Below, in pieces: positions 1 through 8,672 of a stretch of 64,000 bases of DNA (within the stretch, counting starts at the first letter, position 1; each line of letters opens with the position of its first letter). Origin of the DNA: Polyangium jinanense (GTDB taxonomy: Bacteria > Myxococcota > Polyangia > Polyangiales > Polyangiaceae); assembly GCF_028435365.1 (NCBI RefSeq), contig NZ_JAGTJJ010000002.1, positions 124,001 through 188,000 on the forward strand, read 5' to 3'. A program made the translations under genes and the position numbers. A model generated the notes under the pieces. That model saw only the letters and a program-made list of their open reading frames with translations. It made no database searches and was not told where the DNA came from.

Positions 1-623
1 GCGCGGTCGATCTGCTCGACAGGAAGGCGCTCGGCGCGATGCTCGACGACCTCGCGCAGGCGGGCGAGGTGATCGACGTGCTCGTGAACAACGCGGGCTT
101 CGGCGACTACGGTCTGCTCGAGAAGCGCGACTGGGAGAAGATCGAGCGGATGCTCGAGCTCAACGTCGTGAGCACGACGATGCTGCTCGCGCGGCTCGTG
201 CCGCCGATGGTGGCGCGTGGGTCCGGCGCGATCCTGAACGTCGGATCGATCGCGGGGATCCTGCCGTCGCCCGCGATGAGCACGTACGCGGCGAGCAAGG
301 CGTACGTGAACCACCTGAGCGAGGGCCTGCGCGCGGAGCTTTCGGGGACGGGCGTGTCGGTGACGGTGGTTTGTCCGGGTCCGGTGCCGACGGAGTTCCA
401 GGAGGTCGCGGGGAGCGACGTGCGGCCGGAGCTGCCGAAAGCGGTGTACGTGGACGCGGTGACGTGCGCGGAGGAGGCGGTCCTGGGGCTCAAGCGCGGG
501 CAAGCGCGCGTCATCCCGGGCGTCGTGCCGCGGGCGATGGCGATGACGGTGGACGCGCTGCCGAAGGCGCTCGTGAGGCCGTTTCTGTCGAAGATGGGGA
601 AGAAGGCGCGCGGAGGCCGGTAG
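1..623 (+). CDS. SDR family NAD(P)-dependent oxidoreductase, 5' end missing
   Basis: This is the C-terminal part of a classical short-chain dehydrogenase/reductase. The reading frame is open from base 3, upstream of the first in-frame ATG at 39, so the gene begins outside the window and the Rossmann TGxxxGxG motif is not seen. Visible motifs are VNNAGFGDYG (structural NAG), the active-site strand SIAG near base 245, and the catalytic YAASK, followed by the CPGPVPTEF loop after strand 6. The hydrophobic RVIPGVVPRAMAMTVDALP segment near the C-terminus resembles the DltE-like/membrane-associated SDRs. The substrate cannot be inferred. It ends 9 bases before the convergent stop of the neighbouring lipoprotein gene. 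Confidence 0.9.
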   Translation, partial: AVDLLDRKALGAMLDDLAQAGEVIDVLVNNAGFGDYGLLEKRDWEKIERMLELNVVSTTMLLARLVPPMVARGSGAILNVGSIAGILPSPAMSTYAASKAYVNHLSEGLRAELSGTGVSVTVVCPGPVPTEFQEVAGSDVRPELPKAVYVDAVTCAEEAVLGLKRGQARVIPGVVPRAMAMTVDALPKALVRPFLSKMGKKARGGR

Positions 624-632
624 CCGCGTCGC

Positions 633-2324
633 TCAGGGCAAGAAGCGACCGAGGAACGCGTCGCCGGACTTGCCGTCGAACGCACCGACAAGCGCCTTTT
701 CGATCAAGAACGGGGCGTGGTGCTGACCACCGACGATCAGATCGCCCGTCGGCAAGAGCGCGAGCGCAAGCACCGAGTTCGGCGCGTCGTTGTCCTTGCT
801 TCCACCACTCAAGAGGACACGCGACGAGACGTGCGCGCCGTCGGCGCCACCGAGCTTCGCGAAAAACACGTCGCCGGCATCCATGGCCATGAGGGGCCCG
901 CCGCCGAAGTCCATGCCGCCCCGGAACGTGCCGGCGAGCGCGAGCTGATCGGCCGTGCCCACGGCGATGTTTGCCTGCTCCACGAACGACGTCGCGTCGC
1001 CGATCGCCTTCGCCCAGACGACGCTGTCTCCGGTGCTCGCGATGCGCGTCACGTAGAGCGCGCGCGCCCCATCCGCGGCTGTTTGCAGTTGCTGTCCGAA
1101 GACGTCGAGGGCGCCCTCGAACGTGCCCGTGAGGAAGACGTCGCCGTTCGACGCAATCGCCACGTCGAACGCTTGCTGTGCCATCGGGTCGCCCCATCCA
1201 CGGGCCCAGATCGCGTTGAGGCTCGGATTGAACTGCGCGGCGAAGACGTCGAAACCACCCTTGCTCGTGAACGGGGTGCCGGCGATCAACTCGAGACCAC
1301 TGGCGAAGTTGCCGGTGATCACGATGTGATCCGTGTCGGTGACGGCGATCGCGCGGAGATCGTCGGCTCCCTGTCCACCCATGCGTCGTGATCCCGCGTG
1401 GAAGCCGGTCTCGTCGAACTTCGCGAGGAACATGTCGTCGACGCCGACGGACGTGAACTCGGTTCCCCCGAAGTTGATGGTGCTGGCGAAGTTGCCCGCC
1501 ACGACCACCTGGTTCGCGTTGGTCACCGCGATCGACGTCACCTCTTGCGAGGCTGTGTCACCGAAGAGCTTGCTCCACACATGGTCGCCGTTCGCGTCGA
1601 ACTTCGCGACGAACGCGTCGTCCGAGCCCTTGCTCGTCAGCACGCCGCCGCCGAAGTCCACCGCGCCGAGCACGCGTCCGCCGACGTAGATCGCGCCGCT
1701 CTTGTCGATGGCGATGGCGTTCGCTTGTTGCAGGGCGGAGTCGCCGAAGCGTTTGGCCCAGACGACCTCGCCCTTCGGCGTGAGCTTCGCGAGGAGGATG
1801 TCGAGGCTGCCCGTGCTCGCGAGAGGGCCGCCGCCGAGATCGATCGTCCCGCCGAACCCGCCCACGATGACGATGTTGCCGTCGGGGGCGATCGCGACGT
1901 CCGAGATCAGCTGCATGGAGAGCGACTCACCGTACGTCTTCAGCCAGCCGTTTCCGAGTGGCGGGCATTCGAGCGCATCGGCGCCGTTGCACGCTTCATC
2001 CTCGGTCGTCAGGCAGTCCTCGGGCTGCGGCAGCACTTCGCCGCCGCACTCGCCGAAGCCCGTGCCGTTCGGCAGGCAAACCTGGATGCCCGGCTTGCAC
2101 GTGCCGACGTCCTCGGTGCCGGGCGGGCCGCTGTAACAGGAGCGTTGCTCGTCGGGCGTGCACACGATGCCGCCGCCGCTGCCGCCCCCGCCGGCCGCGC
2201 CGCCCGTGCCCGAGGTCGAGGTGTCGAACGCGCGCTCCTCCGGCGAGCACGCCACGAGCGCCATCACGCCGAGCGAGGTGACGCCGGCGAGGGTGAACGA
2301 AAAGCGTTTCATTGCTTCGAACAT
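633..2324 (-). CDS. SBBP-type beta-propeller lipoprotein (copy 1 of 3)
   Basis: This is a predicted secreted lipoprotein of 563 residues. A signal peptide ends in the lipobox MALVAC, followed by a Gly-rich linker and a Cys-rich block of about 60 residues (CTPDEQRSCYSGPPGTEDVG onward, ending CNGADALEC). That block is the C...G...C..G pattern common in myxobacterial surface proteins. The rest consists of about 50-residue repeats containing VWAKRFGD, AIYVGG and VDFGGG elements, typical of SBBP-type propellers. The ATG at 2324 is chosen because AGGAAA lies 6-7 bases upstream; the ATG at 2312 (MKRFSF) is an alternative. It is the last of three tandem paralogues, probably one transcript. No enzyme activity is suggested; a surface binding role is inference. 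Confidence 0.85.
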   Translation of the reverse strand: MFEAMKRFSFTLAGVTSLGVMALVACSPEERAFDTSTSGTGGAAGGGGSGGGIVCTPDEQRSCYSGPPGTEDVGTCKPGIQVCLPNGTGFGECGGEVLPQPEDCLTTEDEACNGADALECPPLGNGWLKTYGESLSMQLISDVAIAPDGNIVIVGGFGGTIDLGGGPLASTGSLDILLAKLTPKGEVVWAKRFGDSALQQANAIAIDKSGAIYVGGRVLGAVDFGGGVLTSKGSDDAFVAKFDANGDHVWSKLFGDTASQEVTSIAVTNANQVVVAGNFASTINFGGTEFTSVGVDDMFLAKFDETGFHAGSRRMGGQGADDLRAIAVTDTDHIVITGNFASGLELIAGTPFTSKGGFDVFAAQFNPSLNAIWARGWGDPMAQQAFDVAIASNGDVFLTGTFEGALDVFGQQLQTAADGARALYVTRIASTGDSVVWAKAIGDATSFVEQANIAVGTADQLALAGTFRGGMDFGGGPLMAMDAGDVFFAKLGGADGAHVSSRVLLSGGSKDNDAPNSVLALALLPTGDLIVGGQHHAPFLIEKALVGAFDGKSGDAFLGRFLP

Positions 2325-2337
2325 GAAAGGATTTCCT

Positions 2338-4017
2338 TCAGGGCAAGAGACGCGCGAGGAACAGGAGCCCTTGCTGGGCGTTGTCCGGCGAGAGCGGGCC
2401 TCCGCCGAAATCGATCGACCCGTAGCTCAGGCCCGCGAGGATCGGATCGCCGGTCGGCATGACCCCGAGCGCGAGCACGCCGGCCGCCATGTCGGTCGTG
2501 TAGGTGCGCGAGCGCCGGTGGGTTCCGTCGAACTCGAGCTGCGCGACGAAGGGGCTCACCTGCGTGTTCGAGGTCAGCGGTCCGCCGCCGAAGTCGACCG
2601 TATCGCTGAACCAACCCGCGGTCACGATGCGGCCGTTCGCCACGCCGAGCCACATGCCCCAGTCGGAGATGGAGTTCGGTCCGCCCACGATCTTGCTCCA
2701 CGCGAGCGCGCCGTCCGACGCGAGCTTCACGAGGTACGCGTTCGTCGCCATGGGCGCGGCTTCGAGCTTCGAGCCGTCGTCGAAGCTGATGACGCCCCCC
2801 ATGCGCCCCGAGAGGACGAGCTCGTCGTTCGGCGTGACCGCGATGCCGAGGGCCTCTTGATCGGCGGCGTCGCCCCAGTGCTTCCCCCAGATGGGGTTGC
2901 CGTTCGGCTGGAGCTTGAGCGTGAACACGTCGTCGTTGCCGGCGCTCGTGAACATGCCCGCGACGCCGAAATCGACCGATCCGCTGAAGTGGCCGGCGAG
3001 GATGATGTTGCCCATCGTGTCGACCGCGAGGTTCACGATCTCCTCGAAGCCCGCGCCTCCGTAACGGCGCGACATCGAGTGAAAGCCCGAGCCATCGAGC
3101 CGCGCGACGAACAGGTCCGTGTCCACCGGGGCCGTGAGCGCGGAGCCGCCGAGGTTGATCGTGCCCTGGAACTCACCGCCGACGACGACCTGCCCGGCCG
3201 GCGTGAGCGCGAGAGCCGTCGCGCTTTGCGAGCTCGTGTCGCCGAAGAGCTTGGCCCACTCGACCTCGCCGCTCGGCTTGAACTTCGCGACGAGCGCGTC
3301 GCTGCTGCCCTCGCTCGTGAGCGTCCCATTGCCGAGATCGATCGCGCCGGAGACCGAGCCCGCGAGGTAGATCATGCCCGTGGCGTCGATCGCCACGCCG
3401 GCGCTCGTCTGCGACGAGGCGTCGCCGAAGCGCTTGCTCCACTGGTGCGTGCCATCGGCGCTGAACTTCGCGAGCAGGATGTCGGCGCCGCCCGTGGTCG
3501 CGAGCGGTCCGCCGCCGAGATCGAGCGTGCCACGAAGCTCGCCCGTGATGACGATGTCGTGCGTCTTCGGGTCGACCGCGATGGCGCGGATGAAGATCTC
3601 TTCGGCCGTGGAAAAACCCTTGCTCCACGCGAGATCGAGCGGCGGGCATTCGGCCGGATCCTCGCCGTTGCACGCCTCGTCCTCGGGCGTGAGGCAGTTC
3701 TCGGCTTGCGGCAGGATCTCACCGGAGCACTCGCCGAAGCCCGTGCCGTTCGGCAGGCAAATCTGGACGCCCTTCTTGCAGGCGCCGATGTCCTCGGTGC
3801 CGGGAGGTCCGGTGTAGCAGGCCCGCTCTTCGTTCTCCGCGCAGCCCATGCCGCCGCCCGTTCCGCTCGAGCTCGTCGTGTCGCCGAAGTCGCGCGCTTC
3901 CGGTGTACACGCGGCCGCTCCGACGGCGATGATCGAGGCCGCGCCGATCAAGGCGCCGAGGTGCCGCAAAGACCAAGCCAAACCCCTATGGATCCTGCCT
4001 ATCATCGATCCGAGCAT
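2338..4017 (-). CDS. SBBP-type beta-propeller lipoprotein (copy 2 of 3)
   Basis: A 559-residue paralogue of the genes on either side. The signal peptide is long (LGALIGAASIIAVGAAAC lipobox), followed by a short Ser/Gly linker. A Cys-rich module then follows (CAENEERACYTGPPGTEDIG onward), closely matching that of copy 1, and then repeats with WSKRFGDASSQ, IYLAGSVSG and IDLGNG elements forming a propeller. The start at 4017 lacks a clear ribosome binding site; the ATG at 4005 is equally possible. It sits 13 bases upstream of copy 1 and 44 bases downstream of copy 3 on the same strand, so co-transcription is likely. The ligand is unknown. Confidence 0.85.
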   Translation of the reverse strand: MLGSMIGRIHRGLAWSLRHLGALIGAASIIAVGAAACTPEARDFGDTTSSSGTGGGMGCAENEERACYTGPPGTEDIGACKKGVQICLPNGTGFGECSGEILPQAENCLTPEDEACNGEDPAECPPLDLAWSKGFSTAEEIFIRAIAVDPKTHDIVITGELRGTLDLGGGPLATTGGADILLAKFSADGTHQWSKRFGDASSQTSAGVAIDATGMIYLAGSVSGAIDLGNGTLTSEGSSDALVAKFKPSGEVEWAKLFGDTSSQSATALALTPAGQVVVGGEFQGTINLGGSALTAPVDTDLFVARLDGSGFHSMSRRYGGAGFEEIVNLAVDTMGNIILAGHFSGSVDFGVAGMFTSAGNDDVFTLKLQPNGNPIWGKHWGDAADQEALGIAVTPNDELVLSGRMGGVISFDDGSKLEAAPMATNAYLVKLASDGALAWSKIVGGPNSISDWGMWLGVANGRIVTAGWFSDTVDFGGGPLTSNTQVSPFVAQLEFDGTHRRSRTYTTDMAAGVLALGVMPTGDPILAGLSYGSIDFGGGPLSPDNAQQGLLFLARLLP

Positions 4018-4061
4018 GCCATGGATCGACGCGCCTCGGATCAGCTGCGTGGGGCCCGTTT

Positions 4062-5564
4062 TCAGGGGGAGAGGCGTGCCAGAAACCCGCTCGCATCGAC
4101 CGTGCTCGTGGTCGTGAACGCGCCGCCGCCGAAGTCGATCGAGCCCGCGTACGCGCCGCCGATCACGACATCTCCCTGCGGGCCGAGGTCGAGGGTGAGC
4201 GCGCCGTCGGGGCCCGGACCGCCGAAACTGCGCGAGCCGAGGTGCGCGCCGTCCAGCGTGAAGCGCGCGAGGAACACGTCGACGTTCTCCACCGCGGAGA
4301 GAGGCCCGCCGCCGAAGTCGATGCTGTCGTCGAAGAGACCCGCGGCGAAGATGCTCTCCGAGGTCGGATCCACGCGGAGCGAGACGCCGAAGGTGCCGGA
4401 GCCCTTGCCGCCGAACATCTGGCCCCAGACGATCTTGCCGGTCGACGAGTAGCGCGCGAGGAAGAGGCCGCGGTCGCCCTTCGCGTAGAGCACGGGGCCG
4501 TCGAGGTACAACGTGCCCGCGGCTTCACCCGCGACGATCACATCGCCGTTCGGCAACGCCGCGATCGCGAGCCCGCGTTGTGACCCGGTGTCGCCCGCGC
4601 GACGCGCCCAGAGGCCGGTGCCGTTCGCGGAGAGCTTGGCGAGGAAGACATCGTGGCCGCCGATGCTCGTGAGCATGTCGCCGGCGACGGGGCCGAAGTC
4701 CATCGTGGTGTCGAACGTGCCCGTGATGAACAGCGATCCCGTGGGGTCGACGGCGAGCCCGCCGAGCTCGTCGAAGCCCGTGCCGCCGAAGCGCCGCGAG
4801 AAGAGGTGCGTGCCCTCGGCGTCGAGCTCGGCCACGTAGATGTCGCTCGACCCCGCGGAGACGAGGTCCGATCCACCGAAATTGATCGTGCCGGAGGAGG
4901 TGCCGCCAAGGACGATGCGCCCGGACGGGGTGATAACGATCCGCTTGATGCGCTGGGCGTTCGCGTCACCGAAGCGTTTGGCCCAGGCGAGGTTGCCCTG
5001 CGCGTCGAGCTTCGCGACGAACGCGTCGTCGCTACCCGCGCTCGTCAGGACCTGTCCGTCGCCGAAGTCCGTGGTGCCTCGGATCGCGCCGCCGACGTAG
5101 ATCGATCCGGCGGGATCGATGGCGACCGCGGTGGCCTCCTGGATCGCGGCGTCGCCGAAGCGCTTGCTCCATTGGGGTTCGCCGAGCGGGCCGAAGCGCG
5201 CGACGAAGAGGTCCTTTTCCCCTGCGCTCACGAGCGGTCCGCCGCCGAAGTCGACGACGCCGCGGAACGATCCGACGGCCACGACGTCGCCCGTCGCCGG
5301 ATCGATCGCGACGCTCTCGATCGACTGCATGTCCGTCTCGCCGAAGCTCTTGCTCCACACGTGCTTGAACGCAGGCACAGGGATCGGTCCGCCGCCTTCG
5401 CCGCCCGTACCCCCCGCGCCGCCCACGCCACCGGATCCGCCCGATCCGCCAGCGCCGCCCGATCCGCCCGTCCCGCTCGTCACGCCGGGCCCTACGTCGG
5501 GCGAGCACGCTGCCGCACACGCCATCACCAGGCCGAGCAGCCCGATCCACGCGCCGTTTCGCAT
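4062..5564 (-). CDS. SBBP-type beta-propeller lipoprotein (copy 3 of 3, no Cys-rich module)
   Basis: The third tandem paralogue has 500 residues. The signal peptide (WIGLLGLVMACAAACSPDVG) is followed directly by a GGSGGAGGSGG linker and the propeller. The Cys-rich module present in the other two copies is absent. Repeats carry WSKSFGETDMQ, VDFGGGPLVS and similar elements. The ATG at 5564 is preceded by AGGCGG at good spacing. The frame stays open to 6056, but that extension would cover the divergent hydratase gene and is rejected. As the promoter-proximal gene of the three, it probably defines the operon start in the 105-base divergent gap. Confidence 0.85.
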   Translation of the reverse strand: MRNGAWIGLLGLVMACAAACSPDVGPGVTSGTGGSGGAGGSGGSGGVGGAGGTGGEGGGPIPVPAFKHVWSKSFGETDMQSIESVAIDPATGDVVAVGSFRGVVDFGGGPLVSAGEKDLFVARFGPLGEPQWSKRFGDAAIQEATAVAIDPAGSIYVGGAIRGTTDFGDGQVLTSAGSDDAFVAKLDAQGNLAWAKRFGDANAQRIKRIVITPSGRIVLGGTSSGTINFGGSDLVSAGSSDIYVAELDAEGTHLFSRRFGGTGFDELGGLAVDPTGSLFITGTFDTTMDFGPVAGDMLTSIGGHDVFLAKLSANGTGLWARRAGDTGSQRGLAIAALPNGDVIVAGEAAGTLYLDGPVLYAKGDRGLFLARYSSTGKIVWGQMFGGKGSGTFGVSLRVDPTSESIFAAGLFDDSIDFGGGPLSAVENVDVFLARFTLDGAHLGSRSFGGPGPDGALTLDLGPQGDVVIGGAYAGSIDFGGGAFTTTSTVDASGFLARLSP

Positions 5565-5669
5565 TTCAAGCCGCCTCGTACCCGTTTGCCGTTTCATGTC
5601 GCAAGGCATGAGCATCGCACAACGACGAGCCTCTTTGCGCGCGCCTCCGCCTTCGCTACGCACGGGCGC

Positions 5670-6461
5670 ATGTCCGATCAATCCTCCCCCGTGAAAGTCG
5701 AGCGTCGCGGCGCCGTCGGCGTCCTCGTGATCGACCGCGCCGATCGTCGCAACGCGCTCTCGCGCGACACCCTCTACGCCCTCGGCCGCCTCGGCAGGGA
5801 GCTCGTGAGCGATCCGTCGGTCCGCGCCATCGTGCTCACCGGCGCGGGCGACAAGGCCTTCTGCGCGGGTGCCGATCTGAAGGAGCGTCAGGGCATGAGC
5901 CCCGACGACGTGCGCAAGCAGGTCGGCCTCTACCGCAGCGAGCTCGGGGTGCTCGATCGAAGCGAGAAGCCGGTGATCGCGGCGATCAACGGCGTCGCCT
6001 TCGGCGGCGGGCTCGAGCTCGCGCTGATCTGCGACCTGCGCGTCGCGGCGCCGCACGCCGAGCTCGCGCTCCCCGAGACCACGCTCGGCATCATCCCCGG
6101 CGCGGGCGGCACGCAGAGGCTGCCGCGTGTCGTGGGGGACGCGCGCGCCAAGGAGATGATCTTGCTCGGCCGGAAGCTCGGGGCGGCCGAGGCGCTCGCG
6201 TGGGGGCTCGTGAACCGCGTCTCGCCCGAGGGCACGAACGTCCTCGACGACACGATCGCCTGGATCGAGCCCATCGCGAACGGCGCTCCGATCGCGCAGA
6301 GCGCCGCGCTCCGGGCGATCGACACGTCCTACGAGGTACCGCTCGAGCTCGGCCTCGAGCTCGAACGTGTCTACTACGACGAGACGTTGCGCAGCGAGGA
6401 TCGGCTCGAAGCACTGCGTGCGTTCGCCGAGAAGCGCAAGCCCGCCTTCCGCGGCGTGTAG
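5670..6461 (+). CDS. Enoyl-CoA hydratase/isomerase, methylglutaconyl-CoA hydratase-like
   Basis: A 263-residue crotonase-fold enzyme that would add water across an enoyl-CoA double bond in the cytoplasm. Visible motifs are FCAGADLKER (oxyanion-hole strand, about residues 64-73), FGGGLELAL with catalytic Glu116, and LPETTLGIIPGAGGTQRL with the second catalytic Glu136. The spacing and the ADLKER signature resemble AUH-type 3-methylglutaconyl-CoA hydratases of leucine catabolism, which in myxobacteria also feed isovaleryl-CoA metabolism; the exact substrate is inference. Length is normal for the family. It is divergent from the SBBP lipoproteins and convergent with apbE; a short perfect palindrome (GTGTAGC-G-GCTACAC, 6456-6470) spans the stop codon. 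Confidence 0.92.
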   Translation: MSDQSSPVKVERRGAVGVLVIDRADRRNALSRDTLYALGRLGRELVSDPSVRAIVLTGAGDKAFCAGADLKERQGMSPDDVRKQVGLYRSELGVLDRSEKPVIAAINGVAFGGGLELALICDLRVAAPHAELALPETTLGIIPGAGGTQRLPRVVGDARAKEMILLGRKLGAAEALAWGLVNRVSPEGTNVLDDTIAWIEPIANGAPIAQSAALRAIDTSYEVPLELGLELERVYYDETLRSEDRLEALRAFAEKRKPAFRGV

Positions 6462-6464
6462 CGG

Positions 6465-7565
6465 CTACACCCCATCCGTTGGATCTCGAAGCATCTGGAT
6501 CTTGCTCTCCAGCCGCTTCGAGACCCACACCTTGTTGTGCTCGTCCACGACGACCGCGCCGCAGTCGTCGAGCTCCTCGCAGATCGACAGACCCTTGTCC
6601 GGGCCGAGGATGAAGATCGCGTCGTCGATCCCGTCGGCGGTGAAGGCGTCCTTGGCCCACACGGTCACGCTTCGGCTCTTCATCGCGGGGTAGCCCGTGC
6701 GTGGATCGATGATGTGGTGCCAGCGCTTGCCGTCCTTCACGAAGGCGCGCTCGTAGTCGCCGGCCGTCGAGAAGGCGTGGTCGGTGACGTCGATCATCGC
6801 GAAGTAGTCGTTCGGCCCCTGCCCGCGTGGATCGCGCACGCCGACGCGGTACGGCGAGCCGTCGGGCTTCTTGCCGCGCACGTACAGATCGCCGCCGGCC
6901 TGCACGTAGAACGACGCGAGTCCTTCGGCGGCGAGCACCTTCGCCGCGGCGTCGACGGCGTAGCCTTTGGCGATGCCGCCGAGGCTCACGCGCATGCCGG
7001 GCTTGCTCAGCATCACGCGGTGTGCGTCGTGGTCGAGCTTGATCTTGCGGTAATCGATGAGCGCGCGGGCCTTGTCGATGTCGGCCTTCGAGGGCACCTC
7101 CTCGACCTTGTTCTCGTCGAAGCGCCAGAGATCACGCATCGCCTCGAACGAGATGTCGAAGACGCCCTCCGATCGCTCGGCGACGGAGATGCTCTTCTTG
7201 ATCACGTCGAACGTCTCGGGCCCGACGGCGACGGCCTGCTTGCCCGCGGCCTGGTTGATGCGCGAGATCTCGCTGTCGTCGCGCCACGTCGTCATGAGCC
7301 GCTCGAGCCTGCGGATCTCGGCGAGCGCCTTGTCGAGCTTCGACCGGATCGCCGCCTCGTCGAGCTCGCGCGTGGTGTACGTCGTGATCACGACGTGTGT
7401 GCCCATCGCCTTGTCGTCGAGCGTCACCTTCTTTGGATCGAACGGCGGCGGGCGCGGCGGAGCCGACGAGGATCGCGCCTCGGGCGTGGGCTCGGGCGGC
7501 GAGGACGTGTTGCACGCCGCGAGGGCGAGCGCGCCGAGGAGGAAAACGTGGCTCGTTCGCATCAT
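6465..7565 (-). CDS. apbE: FAD:protein FMN transferase (ApbE), lipoprotein
   Basis: A 366-residue ApbE-family protein that transfers FMN from FAD to Thr of flavoproteins in the periplasm or maturates flavin cofactors. The N-terminal lipoprotein signal ends in LALAAC and is followed by a Pro-rich linker. Family motifs are GTHVVITTY near the start, SLGGIAKGYAVDAA, QAGGDLYVRG, VGVRDPRG, AFSTAGDYER and the IDPRTGYP loop, with the Mg-binding AFTADGIDDAIF near the end. The start ATG overlaps the stop of the upstream methyltransferase gene (ATGA), so translation is coupled; ATG 7562 is the adjacent alternative. No Rnf or Nqr genes are nearby, so the target flavoprotein is unknown. Confidence 0.93.
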   Translation of the reverse strand: MMRTSHVFLLGALALAACNTSSPPEPTPEARSSSAPPRPPPFDPKKVTLDDKAMGTHVVITTYTTRELDEAAIRSKLDKALAEIRRLERLMTTWRDDSEISRINQAAGKQAVAVGPETFDVIKKSISVAERSEGVFDISFEAMRDLWRFDENKVEEVPSKADIDKARALIDYRKIKLDHDAHRVMLSKPGMRVSLGGIAKGYAVDAAAKVLAAEGLASFYVQAGGDLYVRGKKPDGSPYRVGVRDPRGQGPNDYFAMIDVTDHAFSTAGDYERAFVKDGKRWHHIIDPRTGYPAMKSRSVTVWAKDAFTADGIDDAIFILGPDKGLSICEELDDCGAVVVDEHNKVWVSKRLESKIQMLRDPTDGV

Positions 7566-8608
7566 GGCTCCCGCGTGATCCGCACGTAGACGTGCGACGG
7601 CGGGGCGATGCCCGTCTCCACGCGCACCTTGGGCATCCCCGGCGCGAGCGCCGCGACGAGCGCGAGCTCCTCCTCGTAGAACATGCGTCGGATCGAGGTC
7701 ACGGCGTCGTAGTAGAACGTGTACGTCCGACCGTACAGGGCTCCGACGAGCGCCACGAGCCCGAGCGTGGTGAAGCTCCGCTCCCCGTCGATGAAACACG
7801 CGCCCACACGCGCGCGCCGCGCCGCCTCGCTCATCATCCGCGCGATCATTCCCGGCGGGAAATGGTGGATCGCCTGGGTGCAAGTGATCACATCCACACC
7901 CCGCTCCTCGAGCCCACCGAGCGCGAGCGCATCCTCGACCGAAAACCGCACCGAGAGCCCCCGCGCGGCCGCCTGCGCGCGCCCGAGCGCGAGGTACTCC
8001 TCCCGCAGATCACTCGCCTCGATCGCGACCCGATCCCCGAACCGCTCGGCGAGGTACAGCGAGAGCCCGCCGTGCCCCGCCGCCACGTCGTGCACGATCG
8101 GCCGCTTTCCCTCCGCGCTCGCCGCCTCCACGAGCGGATCGATCGCGGCCATCACCGTCGCGTAGATCCCGGTGCAGTGGTTGAACCGATCGAGCACGTC
8201 GAGCGCGTGGGTCCGCTCGTCCTCCGGGAAGCTCGGATCATCCATGAGCTCCGGTCGATCGCGATAGAGACGCGCGTCCACCGCATGGAGCAGCTCCGTG
8301 AGCCGCGAGCCTCCGTCTCCGTCGAGATCCATCGGCCGCTCTGCGCGCATCGTCGTCACGGCCTCGGCGACGAGCGTATCGAAGCGCTCGATCGCCGCGC
8401 CGTCGCCTTGGAGCACGGCGCTTTCGAGCGGGGCGATCGCGGGCGCGAATCGCTCGATCGTGCGGCGCATGGCTTTGTTGCGGTGCAGCGCGAGCGCGCC
8501 GCGAAGCGGCCCACGCACGTCGTGGCGACTCAGCTTGCGCATCACCGCTTCGAGGGCTGGATCGACGTGGCGGCGGAGGACCTCGGACAGCATCGAGGCG
8601 CGGGGCAT
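7562..8608 (-). CDS. Class I SAM-dependent methyltransferase
   Basis: A 348-residue cytoplasmic protein. A helical N-terminal region of about 150 residues of unrecognised function precedes a Rossmann methyltransferase domain. Motif I is VHDVAAGHGGLSLYLA (SAM binding), then an acidic loop at the end of strand 2 (IEASDLREEYL) and motif IV CTQAIHHFPPG. The last third contains a hydrophobic LVALVGALYGRTYTFYY segment. The substrate is unknown. The stop overlaps the apbE start, so the two are made together; a shared cofactor or flavoprotein maturation context is possible but unproven. Start at 8608 (MPRASM) or 8593. Confidence 0.85.
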   Translation of the reverse strand: MPRASMLSEVLRRHVDPALEAVMRKLSRHDVRGPLRGALALHRNKAMRRTIERFAPAIAPLESAVLQGDGAAIERFDTLVAEAVTTMRAERPMDLDGDGGSRLTELLHAVDARLYRDRPELMDDPSFPEDERTHALDVLDRFNHCTGIYATVMAAIDPLVEAASAEGKRPIVHDVAAGHGGLSLYLAERFGDRVAIEASDLREEYLALGRAQAAARGLSVRFSVEDALALGGLEERGVDVITCTQAIHHFPPGMIARMMSEAARRARVGACFIDGERSFTTLGLVALVGALYGRTYTFYYDAVTSIRRMFYEEELALVAALAPGMPKVRVETGIAPPSHVYVRITREP

Positions 8609-8672
8609 GGAGGCGAGCTTAACGTATCCCGGCGCGACGTCGCGTCACGGGCGCCCCGCGCGAGAGGGCTGT

